The notes under the pieces are model-generated. The model made no database searches and was not told the DNA's origin. It saw nothing but the letters and a program-made list of their open reading frames with translations. Made by a program: the position numbers and the translations under genes. This document shows, piece after piece, positions 7,891-15,373 of a stretch of 64,000 nt of DNA; position 1 is the stretch's first letter; every line of letters begins with the position of its first letter. Location: contig NZ_JAJFUC010000015.1 of NCBI RefSeq assembly GCF_021372645.1, forward strand, positions 85,327 through 149,326, given 5' to 3'. The DNA comes from Clostridium sp. Its GTDB lineage: Bacteria > Bacillota > Clostridia > Clostridiales > Clostridiaceae.

Positions 7891-7970
7891 ACTCGATCTG
7901 GCGAGTATAAATAGGTTTTAGGACGGAAGCGTTACAAGGCAATAACAGCAAACATTATAGCAGCCTTGTA
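7891..7970 (+). other. Two-hairpin RNA leader, class not recognised
   Basis: Hairpin ACTCG/CGAGT (7891-7906) then, 26 nt on, TACAAGGC (7933-7940) / GCCTTGTA (7963-7970), whose 22-nt loop holds ATAACAG. The link between them is unusually G-rich for this genome. It resembles the layout after the hammerhead (both end in GGTAACAAA before a gene) but has no hammerhead core. Confidence 0.5.
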
Positions 7971-8004
7971 GGTAACAAATAAAATATAAAAGGAGGATAA
8001 CAGC

Positions 8005-8235
8005 ATGAATTATAAATCTCTTTTAAGAACCACTAAAGATCAAGCGGAAATTACAAGTTATATTTGTGGTAGGGATTACAGAATTAAGGCCGGATATAGA
8101 CAACCCGTATTAGATACAGGATATCAATATTTAATTAGTAAATTCCCAGAACTAAAAGAACAAATAAAAGACAATTGGTTAAAAGGTTGGGAGCAGCAAC
8201 ACAAAATTATTCTAAGTGCATTTAAATTAGTATAA
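8005..8235 (+). CDS. Small orphan protein
   Basis: 76 aa, basic, with GYRQPVLDTGYQYL and a Trp-rich C-terminal helix (NWLKGWEQQHK). AAAGGAGG precedes the ATG. No family recognised. The stop overlaps an ATAACAG. Confidence 0.7.
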   Translation: MNYKSLLRTTKDQAEITSYICGRDYRIKAGYRQPVLDTGYQYLISKFPELKEQIKDNWLKGWEQQHKIILSAFKLV

Positions 8236-8317
8236 CAGATTGATAACAGCATAATAGCCGGAAATAATCAGTTGAGACTATAACAGAATTATAAATATTG
8301 AGGAGGAATATAACAGA

Positions 8318-8542
8318 ATGAAAACATTTAAACAATTAACAGGTTACATGGGAAATCAATTTGTAAAAGAGGATCATGTTTTTATATCTGGAGAAGGTTG
8401 TTTTTATGAAACAAAAGAAAAAGCAAGAGAAATCTATAATAACAAACCTAACTCAGCAAATGGAGCGAATTTTGAATTTACTGTTGCTATTGTTGATGGG
8501 GTAGAAGTTTATAACTATCACGAAACAAATATATACAATTAA
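8318..8542 (+). CDS. Small orphan protein
   Basis: 74 aa, soluble; FYETKEKAREIY is a likely helix followed by beta strands (FEFTVAIVDGVEVYNY). AGGAGG with ATAACAG between the ribosome site and the ATG. Function unknown. Confidence 0.7.
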   Translation: MKTFKQLTGYMGNQFVKEDHVFISGEGCFYETKEKAREIYNNKPNSANGANFEFTVAIVDGVEVYNYHETNIYN

Positions 8543-8638
8543 CCAGCAATAACAGCCTCCCTTTACTACTTGTGACCAAAGATTGATTTTATCCCATAAT
8601 TAAGAGAATAAAAAAATAAATATTAGCATAGAATCATA

Positions 8639-8668
8639 TTGACAATATGGATTGTAATTTGATAGAAT
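8639..8668 (+). promoter_or_regulatory. Promoter
   Basis: TTGACA, 18-nt spacer, TAGAAT, about 35 bases before the next ATG. Confidence 0.6.
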
Positions 8669-8702
8669 AAGATAACAGATAAATTAAGAGGAGGTATTTT
8701 AA

Positions 8703-8915
8703 ATGAAGGTTAAAGATTTAGTTTTAAAGCTTGGTAATTCTGAAACAAAGTTTAAATTTGTTGAAGCAGATGAAGAAACATTAGTAGTTATATCGGATGT
8801 TGATAGCATGAAAAAGACATATAAGAATAGCACAATAGGAGAAGTGTTTAATAGAAATATTAAAAAGTGGATTATTCAAGGAATGGGAGAAAGTATTTTA
8901 GTAATATTAAAATAA
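8703..8915 (+). CDS. Small orphan protein
   Basis: 70 aa, Lys/Val-rich, predicted beta-rich. GAGGAGG upstream, own promoter. No motif recognised. Confidence 0.65.
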   Translation: MKVKDLVLKLGNSETKFKFVEADEETLVVISDVDSMKKTYKNSTIGEVFNRNIKKWIIQGMGESILVILK

Positions 8916-8932
8916 CAGATTAATACTTGTTA

Positions 8933-8975
8933 GAGTGCTAATCAATCCAAACACAATAACAGCCGAATAGCACTC
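8933..8975 (+). other. Stem-loop displaying ATAACAG
   Basis: Perfect GAGTGCTA (8933-8940) / TAGCACTC (8968-8975), same arm sequence as the structure at 6060-6127; ATAACAG at 8956-8962 in the 27-nt loop. Confidence 0.65.
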
Positions 8976-9010
8976 AATAGAGGTATTAATAATAACAGGA
9001 GGTGAATAGA

Positions 9011-9178
9011 TTGAAAACTAAAGAATTTAATAAAATGTATTGGATTAACAGAATAACAAAAGAGCTTGAAGAAAATGGTGAACCAATATGGTATGATGCA
9101 GATTTAATTAAAAAACTGGATTATTTCAAAATACTTGAAACAGACTTAAATCGGATGTCATTAATCACATTTAGATAA
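9011..9178 (+). CDS. Small orphan protein, TTG start
   Basis: 55 aa from TTG with AGGAGGTG nine bases upstream. Charged and soluble (FNKMYWINRITKELEENGEP). Function unknown. Confidence 0.6.
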   Translation: MKTKEFNKMYWINRITKELEENGEPIWYDADLIKKLDYFKILETDLNRMSLITFR

Positions 9179-9231
9179 TAACACCAATAGCAAATTTTAT
9201 GCACAGTAAATAATGGAAGGTGGAGTAAAAA

Positions 9232-9618
9232 ATGAATGAAACCATGATGGAGTCAGCAATGGTTAATAATAACGAAAAACTTGCAAAGACATTAAACTTA
9301 AAACCCATAACAAAACAAAGAAGTAAAGACCTGAACACGATATACAAATGGATTTCTAATAATCAGAACAAATCTATTTTATTATCGGTAATGGCTGGAA
9401 GTATTTGTTTTGATGTTGAAATGAAAAACGGTTATCGAATTAATGAAGGTGGAGGCATTGATGATATTGAATTGATTGATAACATAACAGAAAATTCCTA
9501 TCATATCATGTTATTTTCAAGCGATATTAAATATACTACAGATCAAAGCAAAATGGAATTTGAAGCAGATTTTCAGCTTGAGACCGATGAGGCAATAATT
9601 ATTTTTATGTTTGTATAG
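9232..9618 (+). CDS. Orphan protein, beta-rich
   Basis: 128 aa. The N-terminal 40 residues look helical; the rest alternates short strands (SILLSVMAGSICFDVEM, SYHIMLFSSDIKYT). Acidic. GGAAGGTGG upstream of the ATG. No family recognised. Confidence 0.7.
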   Translation: MNETMMESAMVNNNEKLAKTLNLKPITKQRSKDLNTIYKWISNNQNKSILLSVMAGSICFDVEMKNGYRINEGGGIDDIELIDNITENSYHIMLFSSDIKYTTDQSKMEFEADFQLETDEAIIIFMFV

Positions 9619-9657
9619 AACTGGTATATGGTAACGATATTTTAAGGAGGTTACAAA

Positions 9658-9813
9658 ATGAAAATTTATGTAGAGATTGAACTTGACGGAGTTATAACAG
9701 CAAAAAAATTAGAAATGCCTAACGATATTCGCCACACAGTAGAAGAAAATCAATATATCAGAGATTACTTTATTAATTTAGGTTACAAGGTAGGGTATAT
9801 AAGAATTTGTTAA
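9658..9813 (+). CDS. Small orphan protein
   Basis: 51 aa, ATG with AAGGAGG nine bases upstream: MKIYVEIELDGVITAKKLE..., two beta strands then a helix, ending in Cys. An ATAACAG falls in codons for Val-Ile-Thr-Ala. Confidence 0.6.
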   Translation: MKIYVEIELDGVITAKKLEMPNDIRHTVEENQYIRDYFINLGYKVGYIRIC

Positions 9814-9817
9814 CTTG

Positions 9818-9906
9818 TAACCTAATGACGATTAGGTTATGAATTAACATTTTAAAGGTTAACACAGCATAAACATAATATAAATAATAACAGCAATGTG
9901 TTAACC
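9818..9906 (+). other. Two consecutive perfect stem-loops
   Basis: TAACCTAA/TTAGGTTA (9818-9839, 6-nt loop), then GGTTAACAC (9857-9865) / GTGTTAACC (9898-9906) with ATAACAG at 9887-9893 in its 32-nt loop. No T-run follows either. Confidence 0.65.
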
Positions 9907-9965
9907 TCTGTAAGTGCTAATAAACTATAAAATAAAAAATCTAGTATAGAAAGGAGGTCAGGCCA

Positions 9966-10145
9966 ATGAATAACAACCACACAAATTCCCGCCACATTGA
10001 CGGAGTGAAAGCCTACTACAAGGCTGGCGTATGGTATGCAGATTATAATCAGTATCAGCAGGTAAGATGGCAGCAGGGGATTAAAACTAATATTGAAGTA
10101 TTTTGCTCATGGTGTCAGAAGTGGGATTTATGCCCACAAGGGTAA
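9966..10145 (+). CDS. Small orphan protein with CxxC
   Basis: 59 aa, very rich in Tyr, Trp and Gln (YYKAGVWYADYNQYQQVRW) and ending CSWCQKWDLC, a possible metal or redox site. AAAGGAGG 8 bases before the ATG. Less AT-rich than its neighbours. Confidence 0.6.
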   Translation: MNNNHTNSRHIDGVKAYYKAGVWYADYNQYQQVRWQQGIKTNIEVFCSWCQKWDLCPQG

Positions 10146-10190
10146 AGAAAAAATAATCAATAAAAAATCAATGAATAATTAAAAATTAGT

Positions 10191-10219
10191 TTGACAATAC
10201 TATTTATAACTGCTATACT
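10191..10219 (+). promoter_or_regulatory. Strong-looking sigma-A promoter
   Basis: TTGACA, 17-nt spacer, TATACT, 46 bases before the next ATG. Confidence 0.75.
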
Positions 10220-10265
10220 TAGTACAACAGATAAACAAAATAAAAATATTAAGGAGTTGTTTTAA

Positions 10266-10517
10266 ATGACAGATAATACTTATAACGGTTGGAAGAACAG
10301 ACAAACTTGGAACGTGGCATTATGGATTAATAACGAAGAATCACTTTACCGGGCAGCAGTTGAATTTATGAAAAGTTACAAAGGTAAAGCACCTTATAAA
10401 ATGTTTATTAAAAAGAACTATATGGAAGGTGATAGAACTCCAGATAATATAGCTTGGAATGGCACAAGATTAGATTACAAGGCATTAAACGAAATGATGC
10501 AGGAATTAGTTAATTAG
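10266..10517 (+). CDS. Conserved phage protein with WKNRQTWNVALWI signature
   Basis: 83 aa. The N-terminal block GWKNRQTWNVALWINNEE is one I associate with a widespread small family of tailed-phage and plasmid proteins (DUF7249-like) of unknown role. AAGGAG upstream. It has its own promoter and a downstream GC-rich hairpin, so it is transcribed as a short unit. Confidence 0.65.
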   Translation: MTDNTYNGWKNRQTWNVALWINNEESLYRAAVEFMKSYKGKAPYKMFIKKNYMEGDRTPDNIAWNGTRLDYKALNEMMQELVN

Positions 10518-10560
10518 AACCTTTTAACCCTGCCCATTGTCGGGCAGTCTAAAGGGTTTT
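10517..10560 (+). terminator. GC-rich hairpin after the preceding gene
   Basis: CTGCCC, 6 nt, GGGCAG inside an outer AACCC/GGGTT pairing, followed by TTTTAAA. A probable terminator or attenuator. Confidence 0.6.
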
Positions 10561-10589
10561 AAACTCTTAAATAAAAGGAGGTAATTAGA

Positions 10590-11129
10590 ATGGATCACAA
10601 TTCAAGCAAAAACCAGGAAATTAAAAGGAAATTTGTTGAAAGAGAAGTTTATTGTTGTGTTAGTGGAATGGTAGAGTACATTTTATCAAAAGGGTATGAA
10701 GACGGGGAAGCCCCGTTTTGTATGGATGATGTAGAAAATATTTACATTGATAATAATGAAAAAATTGAGGAACTACAAGACCAGAAAGAAGAATTAGAAA
10801 ACGAATTAGAAGAATATGAAAACCAGGAAAATCCTGCTCCGGCTATTGAAGAAAAAATGGAACAATTAGAAAAGAAAATTTCTAAACTTGAAGACCGTAT
10901 CGAAGAACTAGAAGACGAGCAAGAAGAACCGCAAGAAGTTTATGAATGGTGGATGTGTTCGGGTTGGTTAATAGATAAACTTGCAAACCATAACGAGCCA
11001 GTGTTAAAAGATGAGGGCATATGGGGCAGAACTTGCACAGGTCAGGCTATTTTACTAGATGGGGTTATATCTCGCATATGTGAAGAATTAGAAATATTAG
11101 AAGGGCAGAGAAATGAATGGAAGATATAA
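10590..11129 (+). CDS. Orphan protein with long coiled coil and C-terminal domain
   Basis: 179 aa. Residues 55-115 are a continuous Glu/Lys/Leu coiled coil; the ends are compact (VYCCVSGMVEYILSKGYEDG, then EWWMCSGWLIDKL and GRTCTGQAILLDGVI). AAAGGAGG upstream. The next gene starts 13 bases before its stop. Function unknown. Confidence 0.7.
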   Translation: MDHNSSKNQEIKRKFVEREVYCCVSGMVEYILSKGYEDGEAPFCMDDVENIYIDNNEKIEELQDQKEELENELEEYENQENPAPAIEEKMEQLEKKISKLEDRIEELEDEQEEPQEVYEWWMCSGWLIDKLANHNEPVLKDEGIWGRTCTGQAILLDGVISRICEELEILEGQRNEWKI

Positions 11130-11269
11130 CAACATGGTACACATGCCCGAACTGTAAAACAAAACTATTCAAATTATTACCCAATGCAACAGCAAACAAT
11201 ATTATAGTCTATTGTAAAAAATGTAAGCAGGAAATAACCGTAAACCTAACACCAAACACCACAAACTAA
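11117..11269 (+). CDS. Com-like zinc ribbon protein
   Basis: 50 aa: YTCPNCKTKLFKL at residues 8-20 and VYCKKCKQEI near the end give a C2-C2 zinc ribbon like those of phage Com / cysteine-rich KTR proteins, which bind nucleic acid. It overlaps the upstream gene by 13 bases, so its translation is probably coupled. Confidence 0.65.
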   Translation: MEDITTWYTCPNCKTKLFKLLPNATANNIIVYCKKCKQEITVNLTPNTTN

Positions 11270-11296
11270 AACAGAGCCAGAGCCACAGAGCCAGAG

Positions 11297-11333
11297 CCGA
11301 CAGCCTATAAAAAGGTTGTCGGTTTATTTTTTG
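11297..11333 (+). terminator. Rho-independent terminator
   Basis: CCGACAGCC (11297-11305), 8-nt loop, GGTTGTCGG (11314-11322), then a T-rich tail. Confidence 0.85.
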
Positions 11334-11482
11334 TTTATAGAGTAAAAAACAACCTCTCACAATGCGTTATAAGCAAAGATAAACCGCAAGGTAATACCTA
11401 ACAAGCTAAAAATATATAAAACTACTTACAAAGCAAAATAGAAGGTAATAAAACGATATCAATAAAAAGAGGTATTTATATT

Positions 11483-11923
11483 ATGGATTTAAAGCAGCAA
11501 AAAGAACTAATAATCCTTTACAATCAATACCAGGAAGTAGACCGGGACACCATCAAGGCTAACATTAAACAATATATGGATCAGGTCAATATTAAACCTG
11601 CCCAACTATCACAGTTAACGGCAATTCCCTTACAGACTATTTACCAATTACGCAAGTTTAACGTGCCATATAAACCAGATTTTATAACAGTCTTAATAAT
11701 ATGCAATGCGTTAAAAATTACAATAACAGCCGTACTTGCACCACTCCCAGGTTTACCAATAACAGAACATAAAACCAAATGGACAAGCAATAAAAAGCAG
11801 CAATTTATAGATGACTATAACAGTTTACATATAACAGAACTGTGTAAAAAATACAGTATAACAGAAAGAACAGCAGGGGAGTATAACAGATTATTTAATG
11901 TAGATATGGAAGATAATGTATAA
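11483..11923 (+). CDS. Two-part helix-turn-helix regulator
   Basis: 146 aa. Residues 22-85 form a Cro/CI-like HTH (IKPAQLSQLTAIPLQTIYQL) and residues 105-138 a second short HTH (HITELCKKYSITERTAGEY). A paralogue of the first half is encoded at 14995-15291 (shared DR-IKAN-K and N-IQP/IKPA blocks). Probably a DNA-binding regulator; target unknown. The 3' half carries an unusual density of ATAACAG in several codon frames. Confidence 0.65.
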   Translation: MDLKQQKELIILYNQYQEVDRDTIKANIKQYMDQVNIKPAQLSQLTAIPLQTIYQLRKFNVPYKPDFITVLIICNALKITITAVLAPLPGLPITEHKTKWTSNKKQQFIDDYNSLHITELCKKYSITERTAGEYNRLFNVDMEDNV

Positions 11924-11971
11924 CAGCAAGTCTTTTATTAATCAGCATAATACCTATTAACAGCCGATTGT

Positions 11972-12009
11972 AAATTTTACTGAGGAAGCATAACAGCAAT
12001 CTAAAATTT
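11972..12009 (+). other. Stem-loop displaying ATAACAG, with alternative pairing
   Basis: AAATTTTA (11972-11979) / TAAAATTT (12002-12009) with ATAACAG in the loop. A competing GATTG/CAATC pairing (11966-11970 with 11997-12001) cannot form at the same time. Confidence 0.5.
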
Positions 12010-12069
12010 CCACAGCAAATTTTTAATAAAACATTAAAATAAACCATAACAGAAAGAAGGTATAATAGC

Positions 12070-12252
12070 ATGACAATTACTAATCAAGATTATATAAACA
12101 TGATTATATTACTTCTGATGTACTTCGCAACAGGTTGGATTTTAATCGGTATATCTGCGTTAACGGTTAAATACTTTGATCCATTAAACAAAGCAACCAA
12201 ACATATACAGACCGTAACAGCCGAACAGGATAAGACCAGGAGAGCAGCATAA
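12070..12252 (+). CDS. Single-span membrane protein
   Basis: 60 aa: a hydrophobic segment (residues 9-33, MIILLLMYFATGWILIGISAL) then a polar, basic tail predicted cytoplasmic. AGAAGG precedes the ATG. Size and layout fit small phage membrane proteins such as holin-like or exclusion peptides, but nothing specific supports either. Confidence 0.6.
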   Translation: MTITNQDYINMIILLLMYFATGWILIGISALTVKYFDPLNKATKHIQTVTAEQDKTRRAA

Positions 12253-12286
12253 TTAAATAATTATAGTAAAAAAATAAATTTAGTTG

Positions 12287-12315
12287 TTGCGTTGCTATTG
12301 TGAGTATGATATACT
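12287..12315 (+). promoter_or_regulatory. Promoter
   Basis: TTGCGT, 17-nt spacer, TATACT; near-copy of the promoter at 7626-7654. Confidence 0.65.
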
Positions 12316-12348
12316 AATAAAAAGAGAACAGGAAAGGGGTATAACAGA

Positions 12349-12519
12349 ATGATAAATTGGGATGAGTTAACAGCAAAATTTATAGAGGTACGCAATACAT
12401 TAAACCAAACAAAATATAAAACTGCATACCGTATGTCATTTAAACAGCCTTGGAAGTTTTACCGTAACAATACACCAAAAGAAGCAATAGAAATTCTTAT
12501 TGATACATATGGTGAATAA
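12349..12519 (+). CDS. Small orphan protein
   Basis: 56 aa: MINWDELTAKFIEVRNTL..., basic and aromatic, ending in EAIEILIDTYGE, which resembles the last helix of small HTH proteins. GGAAAGGGG before the ATG, with an ATAACAG in the spacer. Own promoter. Confidence 0.6.
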   Translation: MINWDELTAKFIEVRNTLNQTKYKTAYRMSFKQPWKFYRNNTPKEAIEILIDTYGE

Positions 12520-12575
12520 AACTAAACTTATAACAGAATTCAGAGTTGGTCACGATTTTAAAAGGAGGTTTTAAA

Positions 12576-12755
12576 ATGTTGGCAAGCGAATTAATTAAAG
12601 AATTACAAGAACGAATTGAAATGTACGGAGATTGTAAGGTTATCTTATGGGATGAAGATACAAAGGAAAATAAATATCATTTAATTAATGTAACCGCAGA
12701 TGTGGCTGACGAAGGTGATAATTTAGAATCATTTATAGAATTAGAATTTGAATAA
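12576..12755 (+). CDS. Small acidic orphan protein
   Basis: 59 aa. The ATG at 12576 is preceded by AAAGGAGG. ASELIKELQERIEMYGD then CKVILWDEDTKE and an acidic tail, a layout common in phage proteins for which I know no function. Confidence 0.65.
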   Translation: MLASELIKELQERIEMYGDCKVILWDEDTKENKYHLINVTADVADEGDNLESFIELEFE

Positions 12756-12794
12756 AACTGACATTTTATTCAAAAATAGAAAGGATGGGTTATA

Positions 12795-13007
12795 ATGGAA
12801 AATTGGAATGATGAAAAACTAATGAGAAGTAAAGGTTTAGTAAAATATGAAGAGTTAGAAGATAAAGCACAAAAGGAAGCTCATGACAGATTTGCATGGG
12901 ATTTTATTAACAATAAATGGAAAGATATAACAGAAGAAGAAGTTTTGATAAAGTTAAATAGATTTTGGTTTGATAAAAATGGTGGAACATATATGGGAAC
13001 TGCATAA
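12795..13007 (+). CDS. Small orphan protein, NWNDEKL start
   Basis: 70 aa, charged. The N-terminal ENWNDEKLMR is echoed by YNWNDEKLKR in the gene at 41928-42164, hinting at a shared N-terminal element. Aromatic middle (RFAWDFINNKWKD). Function unknown. Confidence 0.65.
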   Translation: MENWNDEKLMRSKGLVKYEELEDKAQKEAHDRFAWDFINNKWKDITEEEVLIKLNRFWFDKNGGTYMGTA

Positions 13008-13093
13008 CAACATAAATCAGGCATTTCATTCAATATTTGGATTGAAAAACGGAGTATAACAGAGTATTAAAGAGATTGCAGGAGGGTTTTATA

Positions 13094-13339
13094 ATGAAAA
13101 AATGTGCATGTGGTTTTGAAACTAAAAATTCAGAATTCAAACTTTGTCCTATGTGTGGGAGAGAACTGGAAGTAGATAATGGAAAAAGATTTTATACGAT
13201 GGGGTTATCCGCAGAAGAAGATCATTTTGCAGAAATTGAAATGACACATGAAGAAGCAGAAATAGTGTCTAGGGTTTTGAAAGAGTTACATGAAAATAAA
13301 CCGGGTTATTGTGGTAGTTGTTGGATTGATTTTGATTAA
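13094..13339 (+). CDS. Zinc-ribbon protein
   Basis: 81 aa. CACGFETKNSEFKLCPMCG at residues 4-22 is a complete C2-C2 zinc ribbon; a further CGSC lies near the end. GGAGGG before ATG 13094. The middle (HFAEIEMTHEEAEIVSRVL) is acidic and helical. The stop is followed at once by a CCAAAT hairpin. Confidence 0.7.
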   Translation: MKKCACGFETKNSEFKLCPMCGRELEVDNGKRFYTMGLSAEEDHFAEIEMTHEEAEIVSRVLKELHENKPGYCGSCWIDFD

Positions 13340-13357
13340 ACCAAATAGGTATTTGGT
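13340..13357 (+). other. Post-stop hairpin ACCAAAT/ATTTGGT
   Basis: Perfect 7-bp stem, 4-nt loop, directly at the stop codon. Similar CCAAA/TTTGG hairpins follow other genes (20007, 20629, 45473, 47682). Confidence 0.6.
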
Positions 13358-13413
13358 CGATATAACTCCTGGGTAAAATTCCTGGGTATTAAAAATAAAA
13401 TATAAAAATAGTA

Positions 13414-13443
13414 TTTACATTCATACTGTCAATATGATATAAT
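13414..13443 (+). promoter_or_regulatory. Promoter
   Basis: TTTACA, 18-nt spacer, TATAAT, 25 bases before the next ATG. Confidence 0.65.
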
Positions 13444-13468
13444 TATAAAAAAGGTAAGGAGTGATTAC

Positions 13469-13681
13469 ATGTTAAAAGTTTATGAACAATTAGAAAACGG
13501 CAATTACAATTTTTATGTTTTAAGATCAAAATCCTGGGAGAAAGTTAATTATGCTGAGATAACAGATTTTAGTAAAATTGATGATGATGCAATACCAGTA
13601 AAGGAATTTTTGAACCAGGCTTTTGATACTGGAAACCACAAGGAAATTGATAAATTCATAAAGTTTAGACAGATATTATAA
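13469..13681 (+). CDS. Small orphan protein
   Basis: 70 aa: EQLENGNYNFYVLRSKSWEKVNYAEI..., beta strands then helices. AAGGAGTG upstream, own promoter, followed by a strong hairpin. No family recognised. Confidence 0.65.
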   Translation: MLKVYEQLENGNYNFYVLRSKSWEKVNYAEITDFSKIDDDAIPVKEFLNQAFDTGNHKEIDKFIKFRQIL

Positions 13682-13689
13682 TTCCTTGT

Positions 13690-13716
13690 TAAAGCCCATT
13701 TATAAAGTGGGCTTTA
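13690..13716 (+). terminator. Hairpin between genes
   Basis: TAAAGCCCA / TGGGCTTTA, 9 bp perfect, 9-nt loop, just after a stop codon. It may stop or attenuate transcription before the next gene. Confidence 0.6.
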
Positions 13717-13754
13717 TAGAAGGAATTATAATAAAACAGAAGGGAATTGATAGA

Positions 13755-13976
13755 ATGAAGAATAACAAGGAATACCGCCAGGATCAGAAGCAATTTATTG
13801 AGAATTACAAAGGGGTGGATATTTATCACACCAGGAAAAATGGTTTTGAAATTGCAGGGTATTTTTTCACTTATCAATCATTAGAGGAATGCCAGAAGGT
13901 TATTGATTACAGGTTAAATAAAGATATGAAGGTAAACGAGAATAAGAGTTTAATATTTGCTTGTATTCCTAGTTAA
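13755..13976 (+). CDS. Small orphan protein
   Basis: 73 aa from ATG 13755 (AGAAGGGA upstream). FTYQSLEECQKVIDYRL near the end resembles FEECREAVIQW in the gene at 33044-33316, suggesting related C-terminal helices. A longer in-frame extension to 13686 overlaps the hairpin and is unlikely. Confidence 0.6.
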   Translation: MKNNKEYRQDQKQFIENYKGVDIYHTRKNGFEIAGYFFTYQSLEECQKVIDYRLNKDMKVNENKSLIFACIPS

Positions 13977-14010
13977 TAACAGATTAATAATATAAAGGGA
14001 GGTATAATAG

Positions 14011-14244
14011 ATGAAAGTAAGTGCTATAAGAAAAGCCATGATGTCTGCGTATGATAACGGAGGTAAATTAGCAGGGAAAACCAGATCACTTTATACATTA
14101 AGAGAAATTGAAAGATTTTGCACTTTGATAGACAGTAAGGGAGTTTATGAGTATACAACAATTAGTAAAGAAGTAGCAGATATTTTAACTCATTATGGAA
14201 TAAATATAAAAGAAAAAGGAATTGGATACCAAGTAATAAAATAA
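14011..14244 (+). CDS. Small orphan protein
   Basis: 77 aa, basic, two predicted helices (SAIRKAMMSAYDNGGK and LREIERFCTLIDSKG), ending in a short strand. GGGAGG upstream of the ATG. Function unknown. Confidence 0.65.
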   Translation: MKVSAIRKAMMSAYDNGGKLAGKTRSLYTLREIERFCTLIDSKGVYEYTTISKEVADILTHYGINIKEKGIGYQVIK

Positions 14245-14284
14245 CAAAAGAATCGTTTTGTAATGAGTGAAAGGAGAGATTGAA

Positions 14285-14467
14285 ATGAGTAAAGAAATTT
14301 TTAAATCTGGTGATAAAGTATATAGTAAGTCTATGAAGAAGAATTTTGTGATTGCTAAGAGGGAAGGAGAATTTGCCTGTACTGTCATTGATATTAATAT
14401 GAATAACTCTAATAATTTTGAAACTTACGTTTTATCTAATCATGATTTACAAAAAGGTTGGACATAA
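14285..14467 (+). CDS. Small beta-rich orphan protein
   Basis: 60 aa. IFKSGDKVYSKSMKKNFVIAKREGEFACTVID reads as a small SH3/KOW-like barrel, which would fit an RNA- or protein-binding role. ATG 14285 follows GAAAGGAG. Confidence 0.55.
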   Translation: MSKEIFKSGDKVYSKSMKKNFVIAKREGEFACTVIDINMNNSNNFETYVLSNHDLQKGWT

Positions 14468-14518
14468 AATATTAACGTCAAACAATCATTTGGATAAAAT
14501 ATGAAAGGTGGTTTAACA

Positions 14519-14935
14519 ATGAGTATTGAAAAATTAATTAAACCAGTAGAGATTAAATATAAAAATAGCGGTCTATCACCTGAAGGGTTGGAAATATGGG
14601 AATTAGAAGACGAATATAGTTTAACAGAAGAACAACGTAATAATATTGAAGAAATTGAACACTTTGATTTAGAATCATATGGTGAAATGGGAGTAGATTA
14701 TTTTGGTTGTGAAAGTGGTTATATAGAACTTAAAGAAGGTATTTTTCATTTTGATTTTGAAAAACTTGAATTTAATATTATTAAGTTATATATAACAGGT
14801 GAAGATAAAGAAAGATTCTTACAGGAAGATTATAGAGAGTTAATAGAGCATTGGGAAGAAGTGTATTATAATAACTTTGATGAATACGAAGAAGACATAG
14901 AACAATTTAAGACTTTTGATGAATATTTTAAATAA
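14519..14935 (+). CDS. Acidic orphan protein
   Basis: 138 aa from ATG 14519 (GAAAGGTGG upstream). About a third of the residues are Glu or Asp; the C-terminal half is helical and strongly negative (EEVYYNNFDEYEEDIEQFK). DNA-mimicking anti-restriction proteins look like this, but composition alone does not establish that. Confidence 0.6.
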   Translation: MSIEKLIKPVEIKYKNSGLSPEGLEIWELEDEYSLTEEQRNNIEEIEHFDLESYGEMGVDYFGCESGYIELKEGIFHFDFEKLEFNIIKLYITGEDKERFLQEDYRELIEHWEEVYYNNFDEYEEDIEQFKTFDEYFK

Positions 14936-14994
14936 CATTATAAATCCTGGGATTGGTTAAATAATAAGATATAATAAAATAGGAGTGATTAAAT

Positions 14995-15291
14995 ATGCAG
15001 ACATTAGAAAATAGAATAAAGGAAGTTGACCAGATGGAAACACAGAGAAGATTTTTAGAATTAATCAATAATTATAATTCAGCAGACCGTAAACTTATAA
15101 AGGCAAATTTCAAACGTATTCTAAAAGAGTTTAATATTCAACCAAAGGATATAATGGAACTAGGATATTCTAGTAGTAATACTTATGCTTGGGGTACAAC
15201 TTGTAATAAAAATATACCACTTTTTAATCAAGCACTTCATATAGCTTGTGAATTCAATTTTGACATACAGGAATTTCTAAAAGAAATTTAA
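14995..15291 (+). CDS. Small HTH-like regulator, paralogue of 11483-11923
   Basis: 98 aa. Residues 32-95 align by eye with the first HTH of the larger regulator (DRKLIKANFKRILKEFNIQP, then a helix pair and NQALHIACEFNFDIQEFL). The second domain of that protein is absent. GGAGTG upstream. DNA binding is likely, target unknown. Confidence 0.6.
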   Translation: MQTLENRIKEVDQMETQRRFLELINNYNSADRKLIKANFKRILKEFNIQPKDIMELGYSSSNTYAWGTTCNKNIPLFNQALHIACEFNFDIQEFLKEI

Positions 15292-15310
15292 TTTTATTAT
15301 TGATTTACTA

Positions 15311-15339
15311 TTGACAGTATGGATTATATCGCCTATAAT
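15311..15339 (+). promoter_or_regulatory. Strong sigma-A promoter
   Basis: TTGACA, 17-nt spacer, TATAAT: consensus at both boxes. Confidence 0.85.
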
Positions 15340-15373
15340 TATATTAATAAAATAATTATAGGAGGTATCTTTA

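Noticed and set aside
7891-7980. Possible pistol-type ribozyme (TAAATAG and GAAGCG strings after a short hairpin)
   Set aside because: The loop of the first hairpin has no complementary strand before GCG, so the pseudoknot essential for that class cannot form. Kept only as an unclassified two-hairpin leader.
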